A stretch of 64,000 nucleotides of DNA, from positions 1 through 64,000 of the forward strand of contig NZ_JAMBLR010000002.1 of NCBI RefSeq assembly GCF_023336935.1, given 5' to 3'. Each line of letters starts with the position of its first letter. Position 1 is the stretch's first letter. The position numbers and the translations under genes were made by a program. The stretch is from Phascolarctobacterium sp. ET69. GTDB taxonomy: Bacteria; Bacillota; Negativicutes; Acidaminococcales; Acidaminococcaceae. Shown here one piece after another: positions 44,636 through 52,512 of this stretch. The notes beneath the pieces are model-generated. The model was not told the DNA's origin, searched no databases, and saw only the letters and a program-made list of their open reading frames with translations.

Positions 44636-46315
44636 ATGGTGGGCTTTTTACAAAGAATAAACAGCAAATTTATTGTAATTTCGCTGTCGGTATTACTGCT
44701 TTTATATTTTGTGGTTTTTCCGCTGGGCGTACTTTTGTATGACAGCATTCTGGTGGACGGCTCTTTTACGCTGGCCAACTACCGTGAAGTTTACAGCCAG
44801 GACGTAAACTGGCGCGCTCTTGCCAATACTGTTGAGCTTTCGCTGATTGTAATGGTGGCAAGCGTTATTATTACTTTTCCGCTGGCATGGCTGGTTGGGC
44901 GTACCGACCTGCCGTTTAAAAGAGGCTACCGCACGCTTTTGGTTGCCAGCTATATGATTCCGCCTTATGTAGGCGCTATTGCCTGGGTACAGCTTTTAAA
45001 CCCGAGCGTAGGTTATTTAAACAATGTGTTTAAATGGATTTTTAACTTACAGACTGCACCGTTTGATATTTATACCACAGGCGGCCTGGCCTGGGTTTTG
45101 ACTTTATTCTATTCTCCATTTGCTTTTATTACTATTTCGCGTGCGATGGAAAAAATGGACCCGACGCTGGAAGAAGCTGCAAGGGTTTCCGGTTCTTCGC
45201 CGCTGCGCACTCTTATTGACGTTACGCTGCCCCTGATGGCGCCTTCTATTCTGGCAGGCGGCCTTCTGGTATTCATTGCGGCAGGCTCCTGCTTCGGTAT
45301 TCCTGCTATTGTTGGTATGCCGGGCAATATTGAAGTTATGACAACCCGTATTGTTACTTATACTTATATGGGCGACGAAGCGGGCATCCGCGATGCAACG
45401 TCGCTGGCAGCTTCCCTGATGTTTATTGCCAATGCCCTGCTGTTCTTTATGACCTGGATGCTGGGCCGCAAGGATTATACCACTATCAGCGGCAAAAGCA
45501 CCCGCCCGAACATTGTTGAGCTTGGCAAATGGAAATGGCCTGCATTCTTTGCGGTAGGCTTCTATGGCTTCGTTGCCGTTATCCTGCCGTTAGGCTCTAT
45601 TTTGCTTACTTCGCTGTTAAAGAGTATGTCCAAGGGCATTACTCTTGACAACCTTGGCTTTGATGCCTGGATTCCTGTTATTACCAGCTCCCAGTATATG
45701 GAAAGCGTATGGAATTCCGTTGTATACGGCGTTATTGCCGCTACTATCGGCACAATTCTTTCGGTGTTTATCGCTTATCTTGCCGTTAAAACAAATGTTA
45801 AAGGACGCAACCTGCCGGATATGCTGACAATTATCGGCGGCTCCACGCCGAGTATCGTTATCGCGCTGGCACTTGTTATTACCTTCTCCGGCAACTTTGG
45901 CCTGAACCTGTATTCCACCATGTGGATTCTGGTTGTCAGCTACCTTGTAAAATATATGACGATGTCCGTGCGCACTATTGCAGCTTCCTTAAGCCAGGTA
46001 CATATCTCTCTGGAGGAAGCGGCTCTTAACTCCGGCGCAAGCTGGCTGCGTACCTGCAAAGACATCATCATGCCGCTGATTGCACCGTCAATTATCGCCG
46101 GCTGGTTCTTAATCTTTATGCCGTCATTTTACGAATTGACGATGTCGCTGCTGTTGTACGGCAGTGATACCAAAACTATCGGCGTACTGCTGTACGATTT
46201 GCAGACTTATGCCGATACACAGAATGCTTCCGTGCTTTCGGTAATTATTTTGCTGATAGTTCTGGTGGGCAATGTTATTTTGAACAAGCTTACTAAGGGT
46301 AATGTTGGTATTTAA
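44636..46315 (+). CDS. ABC importer permease, fused two-domain FbpB type
   Basis: The 559-residue protein has about 12 helices and two binding-protein-dependent permease domains. Each has an EAA loop for ATPase contact: EEAARVSGSSPLRTLIDVTL (about 180) and EEAALNSGASWLRTCKDIIM (about 460). Tandem fusion is normal for FbpB/AfuB/PhnU-type permeases. AAAGGAG precedes the ATG. It lies between the binding-protein gene and the ATPase gene, giving a complete three-gene importer. Confidence 0.92.
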   Translation: MVGFLQRINSKFIVISLSVLLLLYFVVFPLGVLLYDSILVDGSFTLANYREVYSQDVNWRALANTVELSLIVMVASVIITFPLAWLVGRTDLPFKRGYRTLLVASYMIPPYVGAIAWVQLLNPSVGYLNNVFKWIFNLQTAPFDIYTTGGLAWVLTLFYSPFAFITISRAMEKMDPTLEEAARVSGSSPLRTLIDVTLPLMAPSILAGGLLVFIAAGSCFGIPAIVGMPGNIEVMTTRIVTYTYMGDEAGIRDATSLAASLMFIANALLFFMTWMLGRKDYTTISGKSTRPNIVELGKWKWPAFFAVGFYGFVAVILPLGSILLTSLLKSMSKGITLDNLGFDAWIPVITSSQYMESVWNSVVYGVIAATIGTILSVFIAYLAVKTNVKGRNLPDMLTIIGGSTPSIVIALALVITFSGNFGLNLYSTMWILVVSYLVKYMTMSVRTIAASLSQVHISLEEAALNSGASWLRTCKDIIMPLIAPSIIAGWFLIFMPSFYELTMSLLLYGSDTKTIGVLLYDLQTYADTQNASVLSVIILLIVLVGNVILNKLTKGNVGI

Positions 46316-46330
46316 AAGGAGTGGAATAAA

Positions 46331-47377
46331 TTGTCAGAAGTACGTATAGAGCATGTTTTTAAACGGTTTGGTGATGTTACGGCCGTAAGCGATTTTGACC
46401 TTACCGTAAAGGACGGCGAATTTGTTTCGCTCCTCGGCCCTTCCGGCTGCGGCAAAACAACTTCGCTGCGTATGATTGCCGGCTTTGAAAGAGCGACAGA
46501 AGGTGAAATTTATATCGGCGACCACTGCGTAAGCTCGCATATAAAAAATACTTTCGTGCCGCCCGAAAAACGCGATATCGGCATGGTTTTCCAGTCTTAT
46601 GCCGTATGGCCGCACATGACTGTTACCGAAAACGTTGCATATCCGCTTAAAATTCAAAAAGTTCCTAAAGAAGAACGCGCTGCAAGAGTTGCGGAAATGC
46701 TTAAACTCGTTCATCTTGACGAGTACGGCAGCCGTTATCCGCATCAGCTTTCCGGCGGTCAGCAGCAGCGTGTTGCACTGGCGCGTGCGCTGGTAATGCG
46801 CCCCGGCCTTCTGCTTTTGGACGAACCTTTGTCCAACCTTGACGCCAAGCTGCGCGAAAGCATGCGCTTTGAAATTTCTTCTATTCAGAAGGAACTGGGC
46901 ATTACCGTTATTTATGTAACGCATGACCAGTCCGAAGCAATGACTATGAGTGACCGCGTTGTTGTTATGAGCCGCGGCGTTATTCAGCAAATAGGCACGC
47001 CGTACGAAATTTACCGCAACCCGGCCAACAAGATGGTTGCCGACTTTATCGGCCTTGTAAACTTTGTGGAAGGCGAAGTACAGGGCGACCGCGTATATAT
47101 CAGCGGCACCGGCGTATCCTTCCCCAATACCAGCGGCGTAACCGGCAGCGCTACCATTGCTGTACGCCCGGAAAACATTACGATGTCCCGCACAAGCGGC
47201 ACTATCGAAGGCACGCTGGTACACCGTTTCTATCTTGGCGATGCGGTTGATTACCGTGTACAGTGCAAACACCATGTAATCCGCGTTATCGTAAAAGGTG
47301 CGGAACTGAAAGAGTTTACCGACGGCGAAAAAGTTTACCTTGATTTCGATAAGATTATGGTTTTCGACCGTGACTGA
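46331..47377 (+). CDS. ABC importer ATP-binding protein, FbpC/PotA type
   Basis: The 348-residue protein has Walker A GPSGCGKTTS (about 37), the Q-loop in MVFQSYAVWPH, signature LSGGQQQRVALARAL (about 138), Walker B LLLLDEPLSNLDAK (about 157) and the switch VTHDQSEAMT. A C-terminal TOBE domain (AVRPENITMS to the end) completes it. It starts at TTG 46331 after AAAGGAG and lies 15 bases behind the permease gene. The closest types are Fe3+, spermidine and 2-aminoethylphosphonate importers. Confidence 0.94.
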   Translation: MSEVRIEHVFKRFGDVTAVSDFDLTVKDGEFVSLLGPSGCGKTTSLRMIAGFERATEGEIYIGDHCVSSHIKNTFVPPEKRDIGMVFQSYAVWPHMTVTENVAYPLKIQKVPKEERAARVAEMLKLVHLDEYGSRYPHQLSGGQQQRVALARALVMRPGLLLLDEPLSNLDAKLRESMRFEISSIQKELGITVIYVTHDQSEAMTMSDRVVVMSRGVIQQIGTPYEIYRNPANKMVADFIGLVNFVEGEVQGDRVYISGTGVSFPNTSGVTGSATIAVRPENITMSRTSGTIEGTLVHRFYLGDAVDYRVQCKHHVIRVIVKGAELKEFTDGEKVYLDFDKIMVFDRD

Positions 47378-47387
47378 TTTTTAAAAG

Positions 47388-47424
47388 TAAAATCCCGGAC
47401 AGTTTGCCTGCCCGGGATTTTTGT
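47388..47424 (+). terminator. Terminator after the ABC ATPase gene
   Basis: AAATCCCGG pairs with CCGGGATTT around a long loop with additional CAG/CTG pairing and is followed by a T-run. Confidence 0.8.
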
Positions 47425-47439
47425 TTATGCGCGCGGCTG

Positions 47440-47448
47440 TGGTATAAT
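47440..47448 (+). promoter_or_regulatory. Extended -10 promoter of the second binding-protein gene
   Basis: TGGTATAAT gives TATAAT at 47443-47448 with a TG extension, 31 bases before the start codon. Confidence 0.65.
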
Positions 47449-47478
47449 AAAAGAAAATCAGCTTGGCGAGGTTGAAGA

Positions 47479-48504
47479 ATGAAAAAATTTTTGGCTGTAA
47501 TTGCTGCGGCTTTTTGTATTTTAACAGTGCTGAATACGGCGCATACTGCCGGTAAAGATGAGGCAGAAAAAAAGGAACAGGTAAAAATCTGCATAAGTAT
47601 GCCGGTGGATATAGCCGAGGCGCTGGCAGAAGATTTTACCAAAGCAAGCGGTATAGAAACGCAGGTAGTGCCGCTGCCGCCGGGAAGTGCGGAAAACCGT
47701 TTTAATTTTCTTGCTTCTTCCGGCAGCGATGTGTGGCTCGGCGGAACGGCGGAGGAGTTTTACCTTGCCGCTGAGCGCGGGCTTTTGGTAAGCTACCAGC
47801 CCAAAGAAGCGTATGCCATTCCGGCGGAATTCCGCCAGAATAACTGGCTGTGGACGGCTTTGTACATTGACCATATCGGCTTTTTAAGCAATAAAAGAAA
47901 CCTGCATTATTTGGGGCTGTATGCGCCGGAAAGCTGGCAGGAGCTGCTGGCTGAACCGCTTAAGTATGAGCTTGCGCTGGCAGACCCTAAAAGCGGCGGC
48001 GCAGGCTATGGCATGATGACGGCCTTATGGCAGCTGAAAGGCGAAAGCGCGGCTATGGATTATGCTGAGCAGCTTAACCGCCAGCGCCCGGAATATTTTA
48101 TTAATTTGCAGGAAACCATTGACGAGGTGCGCCAGGGTTATAAAACCGTGGCGGTAGTGCCGCTTTCGGTGGCACTGCTGTTGGAGCGCAGCGAAGAGAA
48201 TCTTTTTGCAACGATACCTGCCGACGGCAATAAAAATTTAATCAGCGGCGCGTCGGTGCTGAACGGGCCTAATAACGCTGCGGCCGGTAAATTTATAGAA
48301 TACCTGCTTTCGAACCGCGCGGCGGAAATTGTTGCGGAAAAAGGGCACGGGCTTGTATGGAGCTTAAGCGCGGCGGCAGATGACGAGCTGCGCAGCCAGT
48401 ATACGGGCAAAATGCTTACGCCGGTTGACGATTTAAGCTGGACGGCAGGGCAGAAAGCCAATGTTATTGAGCGCTGGCTTACCGCAGGCAGGAAAACACA
48501 ATAA
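47479..48504 (+). CDS. Second periplasmic solute-binding protein, not lipid-anchored
   Basis: The 341-residue protein has an N-terminal signal peptide with a probable signal-peptidase-I site (about residue 23, near AHTAG) and no lipobox, unlike the first binding protein. The type II fold is visible: GIETQVVPLPPGSAENRFNF, WLGGTAEEFYLAAERGLL, LYAPESWQELLAEPLKYELA and GGAGYGMMTALWQ. It resembles FbpA/AfuA/PgtC-type proteins. With its own promoter and terminator and a histidine kinase gene next door in convergent orientation, it could be a soluble ligand sensor for that kinase rather than a transport subunit (inference). Confidence 0.82.
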   Translation: MKKFLAVIAAAFCILTVLNTAHTAGKDEAEKKEQVKICISMPVDIAEALAEDFTKASGIETQVVPLPPGSAENRFNFLASSGSDVWLGGTAEEFYLAAERGLLVSYQPKEAYAIPAEFRQNNWLWTALYIDHIGFLSNKRNLHYLGLYAPESWQELLAEPLKYELALADPKSGGAGYGMMTALWQLKGESAAMDYAEQLNRQRPEYFINLQETIDEVRQGYKTVAVVPLSVALLLERSEENLFATIPADGNKNLISGASVLNGPNNAAAGKFIEYLLSNRAAEIVAEKGHGLVWSLSAAADDELRSQYTGKMLTPVDDLSWTAGQKANVIERWLTAGRKTQ

Positions 48505-48513
48505 AGTTTTAGG

Positions 48514-48550
48514 CATAAAAAGAGCCGGGAGCATAGAGCTTCCGGCTTTT
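48514..48550. terminator. Bidirectional terminator between binding protein and kinase genes
   Basis: AAAAGAGCCGG..AGC pairs with GCT..CCGGCTTTT around a short loop, between convergent genes. Confidence 0.75.
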
Positions 48551-48557
48551 AAGTTTA

Positions 48558-49925
48558 TTATTGAATTTTGCAGCCGGGCTTCAGCGGCAGGGTGAAGGTA
48601 AACGTGCTGCCTTTTCCGGGCGTGCTTTCCGCCGTTATGGTGCCGCCGTGGAGGCTTGCAATCCATTGTACCATTGAAAGCCCCAGCCCTGCGCCGCTGC
48701 TGTTGCGGTGGCTGCTTTCGGCCTGATAGAACCGGCGCCATATTTTAGGCAGTTCCTCCGGCGCAATGCCGCAGCCGGTATCCTTAACGGAGCAGACAAC
48801 GCTGCCTTTTTCTTTATGCAGGGTAAAATCAATTTTGCCGCCGTTTTCCGTATATTTAACGGCATTATCCAAAAGGTTCAGCAAAAGGCGCATTAAAAGC
48901 GTCTGGTCGCCTTCAACGTAAACTTCCGGTTCAATAGAGGCATTGACGGTTATTTCTTTTGCACCGGCAATCTGCTGCGTTTCTTCAATTACAATTTCAG
49001 CCATTTCGCTGAAATCAAACTTTTCAATTTCAAATTGAATTTTGTTGGCATCGGCACGGGCCAGCATTAAAAGCTGTGCCAAAAGGCGCGACATTTTGCG
49101 TGCTTGTGCAAGTATTTTTTGCAGGGCTTCGTCTTTTTCGGCAGGCGGTGCCTGTTTTAGGGCGTATTCCGCCTGGGCAATGATTGCTGCCGCAGGTGTG
49201 CGCAGTTCGTGCGAAGCATCCGCCGTAAACTGGCGCTCTGCGTCAAAAGATTTTTCCAGGCGCGAGAACATGCTGTCGAAGGTTTGCGCCAGCTGCATTA
49301 TTTCTGGGTCGGCTTTGTTAAGATTAATGCGCTGCGATAAATCGCTGCCGCTGCCAATACGTTCTGCGGCGGCAGTAATCTGCTTTACGGGCTGAAAGGC
49401 TTTTTTGGTTATCAGGTAGCCGCCAAAGGCAGAAAGCAGTATTAAAAACGGAAAGAGCAGGGCACATTGCCATAAAATTTCATCGCGGGTGGCGTAAATG
49501 CTGCTTAGTGAAGTGCTGCCGCGCAGCCAGATGCTGTTTTCAAGCCGGGCGGGGCGCAACTGCAGGTCGAATACATACCAGGTCTGGCTGCCGTTGGTTA
49601 CGGTTTGCAAAAGCTCGGAGCGGAAGGGGGTATACGGCATCTGCACCGGGTTCAGCCCGGCGATTAATGTGCCGTCGTTATTATAAACGGCAAGCATAAC
49701 GCCGTCATGCAGAAAATCAAGCTCGTCAAGGCTCAGGGTGCCGTCGCGCCGCAGTTCAAGGCTGCTGGCGTTTCCGTAAACCTCGTTTTCCAGTTTGTCC
49801 TGCAAATTAAGCAGCAGTACGTCGTCGGCGGCAAAAAGCACGGCCGCAAAAATAACGCTTAATACTGCCACAATAAGCCCGGTATACCACAGGGTTATTT
49901 TTTGTTTAACGGATAATGCTCTCAT
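48558..49925 (-). CDS. Membrane sensor histidine kinase
   Basis: The 455-residue protein has a first membrane helix (about 10-30) and a periplasmic sensor domain of about 120 residues. A second helix (about 155-175) and a HAMP domain follow. HisKA has the phospho-accepting His in DASHELRTPAAAI (about 240). HATPase_c has NLLDNAVKYTE, DTGCGIAPEELPKIWRRFYQ and GAGLGLSMVQWIASLHGG. Its ATG overlaps the response-regulator stop (ATGA), so the two are translated together. The ligand is unknown. The neighbouring binding protein and PepSY protein are candidates for signal input. Confidence 0.93.
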   Translation of the reverse strand: MRALSVKQKITLWYTGLIVAVLSVIFAAVLFAADDVLLLNLQDKLENEVYGNASSLELRRDGTLSLDELDFLHDGVMLAVYNNDGTLIAGLNPVQMPYTPFRSELLQTVTNGSQTWYVFDLQLRPARLENSIWLRGSTSLSSIYATRDEILWQCALLFPFLILLSAFGGYLITKKAFQPVKQITAAAERIGSGSDLSQRINLNKADPEIMQLAQTFDSMFSRLEKSFDAERQFTADASHELRTPAAAIIAQAEYALKQAPPAEKDEALQKILAQARKMSRLLAQLLMLARADANKIQFEIEKFDFSEMAEIVIEETQQIAGAKEITVNASIEPEVYVEGDQTLLMRLLLNLLDNAVKYTENGGKIDFTLHKEKGSVVCSVKDTGCGIAPEELPKIWRRFYQAESSHRNSSGAGLGLSMVQWIASLHGGTITAESTPGKGSTFTFTLPLKPGCKIQ

Positions 49926-50596
49926 TTTTCTTCCCTCAGCACGTAACCTGCGCCGCGGATAGTATGCAGCAGCTTTTTGTTAAAGCCGGTATCTATTTTT
50001 TTGCGCAGGTAACGTATGTAAACGTCAACAACGTTGGAACCGCCTTCAAAATCGTAATTCCATACATGGTTTTCTATTTTATCGCGCGAAAGCACGCGCC
50101 CGGGATTACGCAGCAAATATTCCAGCACGGCAAATTCCTTGGAAGAAAGGGTAATTTCCGTGCCGTCACGGGTAACGGTGCGGCTGTTTAAATCCATAAC
50201 CAGCCCGCCGTATTCCAGCACGTTAGTTGTCTGCCCGCTGTGGCGGCGCAGAAGCACACGCAGGCGCGCCAGAAGCTCGTCATACGCAAAAGGCTTAACA
50301 AGGTAATCGTCGGCACCGGCATCAAGGCCGTTTACTTTATTTTCAATGCTGTCGAGAGCCGTTAAAAGCAAAACATGGGTAGTGTTGCCTTCGGCGCGCA
50401 TTTTTTTCAGCAAAGTAAGCCCGTCAATGCCGGGCAGCATAATATCAAGCACAACCGCGTCATAGGTTGCCATTTTTAAATAATCTTCGGCGTCAAGCCC
50501 GTTGCCGCAGCCGTCAACGCTGTAACCGCTGCTTTGCAGCTGCTTTTTTAAGGCGTCAAGTAAATCCGGTTCGTCTTCAACAATTAAAATCCGCAT
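49922..50596 (-). CDS. OmpR-family response regulator
   Basis: The 224-residue protein has a receiver domain (RILIVEDEPDLLDAL; phospho-Asp in DAVVLDIMLPGIDG about 51; TALDS; LVKPFAYDELLARL) and a winged-helix DNA-binding domain (EITLSSKEFAVLEYLLRNPG, NVVDVYIRYLRKKID, TIRGAGYVL). ATG 50596 is used because GGAGG is six bases upstream. An upstream in-frame start would add 12 residues that do not belong to the family. It is divergent from the PepSY gene, whose promoter carries phased repeats of the kind OmpR-type regulators bind. Confidence 0.95.
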   Translation of the reverse strand: MRILIVEDEPDLLDALKKQLQSSGYSVDGCGNGLDAEDYLKMATYDAVVLDIMLPGIDGLTLLKKMRAEGNTTHVLLLTALDSIENKVNGLDAGADDYLVKPFAYDELLARLRVLLRRHSGQTTNVLEYGGLVMDLNSRTVTRDGTEITLSSKEFAVLEYLLRNPGRVLSRDKIENHVWNYDFEGGSNVVDVYIRYLRKKIDTGFNKKLLHTIRGAGYVLREEK

Positions 50597-50653
50597 AAGG
50601 CACCTCCTTATAAAATTATTATAACACACCATAAATTTTTAGATAATTTTTGA

Positions 50654-50699
50654 ATTTCATTTTTGTTTTAATTTTTCTTTAATCTTTGGCAGCTATAAT
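50654..50699 (+). promoter_or_regulatory. PepSY gene promoter with phased direct repeats
   Basis: TTTCAT (50655-50660), TTTAAT (50667-50672) and TTTAAT (50678-50683) are spaced 11-12 bases apart and lead to TATAAT (50694-50699). There is no good -35, which fits an activator-dependent promoter. Confidence 0.55.
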
Positions 50700-50766
50700 A
50701 AAGACAAGATAAGGGAACACCTCAAAACAAATAAGGACAGACCTTAAAATAAAGGAGGAAACAACA

Positions 50767-51267
50767 ATGTTGAAATTAACCGGCAAAAAATTAACCGCTC
50801 TTGCAGCAGCAGCTCTCACCACCTTAACCATTTCCGCAACTGCTTTCGCAGCAGCCTTCACCTCGGCGGATGCGCAGTCCATGGCAGCAAAACTTGTACC
50901 GGCAAGCGCAACCCATGTGGCTACCAAAGAAGATTTCAATGAATATGAATTCAAATTCTTCGACAACGGTACCGCAACTTCCTACGAAGTAGAAATCAGC
51001 AAACTTACCCAGTCTGTAAAAGAATATAAAATGGAAGCACGCACCATCCTTGGCAGCAGAAATATTGTACTGAGCGCGGCTGACGCACAGGCTGTAGTTA
51101 CCAAAGAATATCCCAACGCCAGCTTCCACAAAGTAAAACTCGATATGGACGACGGCCTGTATGAATATGAACTCAAATTCACCACTCCCGAACTCCGCGG
51201 CGAAATGGTGCTGAACCCCGAAACCGGCGCTGTAATTGAAAAAGAACTGCGCTACAACGTAAGATAA
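50767..51267 (+). CDS. Secreted protein with two PepSY domains
   Basis: The 166-residue protein has a signal peptide ending near AFAA (about residue 28). Two PepSY-like repeats follow: FTSADAQSMAAKLVPASAT... and LSAADAQAVVTKEYPNASFH, each ending in a strand with YEYELKF or YEFKFF wording. PepSY domains occur in periplasmic proteins that inhibit or stabilise peptidases and in proteins tied to two-component systems. AAAGGAGG precedes the ATG. It is divergent from the response-regulator gene and ends in a strong terminator. Confidence 0.88.
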   Translation: MLKLTGKKLTALAAAALTTLTISATAFAAAFTSADAQSMAAKLVPASATHVATKEDFNEYEFKFFDNGTATSYEVEISKLTQSVKEYKMEARTILGSRNIVLSAADAQAVVTKEYPNASFHKVKLDMDDGLYEYELKFTTPELRGEMVLNPETGAVIEKELRYNVR

Positions 51268-51285
51268 CAAGTTTAACCAACAACA

Positions 51286-51320
51286 AAAGCCTGCACGCAT
51301 TGTGCAGGCTTTATTTTTGC
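51286..51320 (+). terminator. Terminator after the PepSY gene
   Basis: A perfect 11-base stem AAAGCCTGCAC/GTGCAGGCTTT with a five-base loop is followed by ATTTTTG. Confidence 0.92.
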
Positions 51321-51330
51321 AGTAAGGCAT

Positions 51331-51362
51331 AAAAAACGGCAGCCGTAAAAAGCTGCCGTTAA
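51331..51362 (-). terminator. Terminator after purC
   Basis: AACGGCAGC pairs with GCTGCCGTT and is followed on the minus strand by TTTTATGCC, 15 bases after the purC stop. Confidence 0.88.
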
Positions 51363-51374
51363 GTTTTAACTCAA

Positions 51375-52058
51375 TTATTTGCCGAGAATAATGGAAGTTA
51401 AGGTTACAGGGTCAACATATTTGCCGTCTTTGTAAACGCGCATGTTGCCGCTGGCAATTTCATCAATGAGGATAACTTCGCCATTGTGGTAACCAAATTC
51501 AAATTTAATGTCGTACAGATCAAGGCCCATTTTAGCAAGGTCTTCTGCAACGATTTTGGTAATTTTAAGGGTCTGTTCTTTCAGGCTCTTGTAATCTTCG
51601 TGACCCATAATGCCGAGTACAACAAGTGCGTCTTCGGTAACCAGCGGGTCGCCTTTAGCATCATCTTTGAAAGTGGTTTCAACATAGCCGCCTTCAATAG
51701 CGGTGCCGTCAGCAATGTAATCGCCATAGCGGCGGATAAAGCTGCCGGTTGCTTTCAAACGGCAGATAACTTCCAGGCCTTTGCCGAATACGGTGCAGGG
51801 AAGAACTTCCATGGTAGCGTTTTCAACATCAGCACTTACATAGTGGGTTTTTACGCCTTCTTTTTTGAGAATTTCAAAGAAATGGATGGAGGTTTCGAGG
51901 TTAGCTTTGCCGATACCTTCAATGGTCAGGCCGATGCTGTTTTCGCCCGGGTCGAATACACCGTCTTTACCGGTGCAGTCATCTTTAAATTTTAAAAGTA
52001 CGTTGCCGTTTTCAAGTTTGAAAACGGTTTTTGTTTTGCCTTCGTAAATTTTTTCCAT
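51375..52058 (-). CDS. purC: Phosphoribosylaminoimidazole-succinocarboxamide synthase
   Basis: PurC joins aspartate to CAIR using ATP in purine synthesis. The 227-residue protein has YEGKTKTVF (ATP site, residues 4-12), [10 protein letters not shown]-like [28 protein letters not shown] (about 92), [12 protein letters not shown] and [13 protein letters not shown] (about 197). The start is at ATG 52058 with AAGGAGC upstream. An in-frame TTG seven codons earlier overlaps that site. It is monocistronic here, with its own promoter and terminator and no other pur genes nearby. Confidence 0.97.
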   Translation of the reverse strand: MEKIYEGKTKTVFKLENGNVLLKFKDDCTGKDGVFDPGENSIGLTIEGIGKANLETSIHFFEILKKEGVKTHYVSADVENATMEVLPCTVFGKGLEVICRLKATGSFIRRYGDYIADGTAIEGGYVETTFKDDAKGDPLVTEDALVVLGIMGHEDYKSLKEQTLKITKIVAEDLAKMGLDLYDIKFEFGYHNGEVILIDEIASGNMRVYKDGKYVDPVTLTSIILGK

Positions 52059-52102
52059 AAAATTTGTTGCTCCTTTCAAACTATTCGGATAACTATACAG
52101 AT

Positions 52103-52131
52103 ATTATATACTTGGACGCCTTTTATGGCAA
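52103..52131 (-). promoter_or_regulatory. purC promoter
   Basis: On the minus strand TTGCCA (52126-52131), a 17-base spacer and a perfect TATAAT (52103-52108) lie 44 bases before the start. No purine riboswitch is evident in the short leader. Confidence 0.82.
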
Positions 52132-52292
52132 TAGTTGTAAAAAATTTTATAGTTTTGCGACAAAAATATTAAAAACAAAATAGGGCGCCTTTGAAAAAAC
52201 TGCGTGATTTTATCTGAAAACGGACGGCTATTATAATTTTATTAAACTTTTTATAAAAAAATAAATGGATTTACTCTGTTTTGGCAGCAATA

Positions 52293-52316
52293 TAAGTGTA
52301 ACAATGCTTACACTTA
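52293..52316. promoter_or_regulatory. Nine-base-arm dyad upstream of the autotransporter promoter
   Basis: TAAGTGTAA, six bases, then TTACACTTA form a perfect inverted repeat typical of a dimeric regulator site, 41 bases upstream of the -35 of the autotransporter promoter. The surrounding purC-autotransporter gap is very AT-rich and otherwise featureless from about 52132 to 52290. Confidence 0.55.
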
Positions 52317-52357
52317 ACGGCTTTTAAAAATATAATTTTTAAAATATTGCAAAAAAT

Positions 52358-52386
52358 TTGCTTTTTATAAAAATATAAGGTATAAT
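52358..52386 (+). promoter_or_regulatory. Autotransporter gene promoter
   Basis: TTGCTT (52358-52363), a 17-base spacer and TATAAT (52381-52386) would start transcription near 52393 and give a leader of about 120 bases. Confidence 0.65.
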
Positions 52387-52403
52387 TAAAACATAAGCAG
52401 AGG

Positions 52404-52448
52404 ATGCTTTACAATTTAATAAAACACTTAGTCGGACATATTTTTTAA
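52404..52448 (+). CDS. Possible 14-codon leader peptide
   Basis: ATG 52404 opens MLYNLIKHLVGHIF, and its TAA stop is three bases before the terminator stem. The upstream GAGG is too close to the ATG for good initiation, so translation is doubtful. Confidence 0.2.
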   Translation: MLYNLIKHLVGHIF

Positions 52449-52450
52449 TT

Positions 52451-52492
52451 AAGACATTTCCTTCAAAGTAAAAGAAGGAAATGTCTTTTTTT
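52451..52492 (+). terminator. Strong terminator in the autotransporter leader
   Basis: A perfect 14-base stem AAGACATTTCCTTC/GAAGGAAATGTCTT with a nine-base loop is followed by a run of Ts. It ends only about 10 bases before the ribosome-binding site GGAGG (52502-52506). No plus-strand gene lies upstream for it to terminate. Confidence 0.9.
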
Positions 52493-52512
52493 GTTTTATA
52501 TGGAGGTTTAAC

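Noticed and set aside
46334-47275. A 313-codon minus-strand frame opposite the FbpC-type ATPase
   Set aside because: It is antisense to a canonical ATPase with all its motifs. The composition (Ala, Asn, Phe, Arg-rich) is that of a reverse-strand shadow.
51286-51360. Two close hairpins between the PepSY gene and purC considered as a structured RNA
   Set aside because: Each is a separate standard terminator for one of two convergent genes.
52060-52260. Possible purine riboswitch upstream of purC
   Set aside because: The promoter is only 44 bases from the start, leaving no room, and no guanine-aptamer-like helices were seen.
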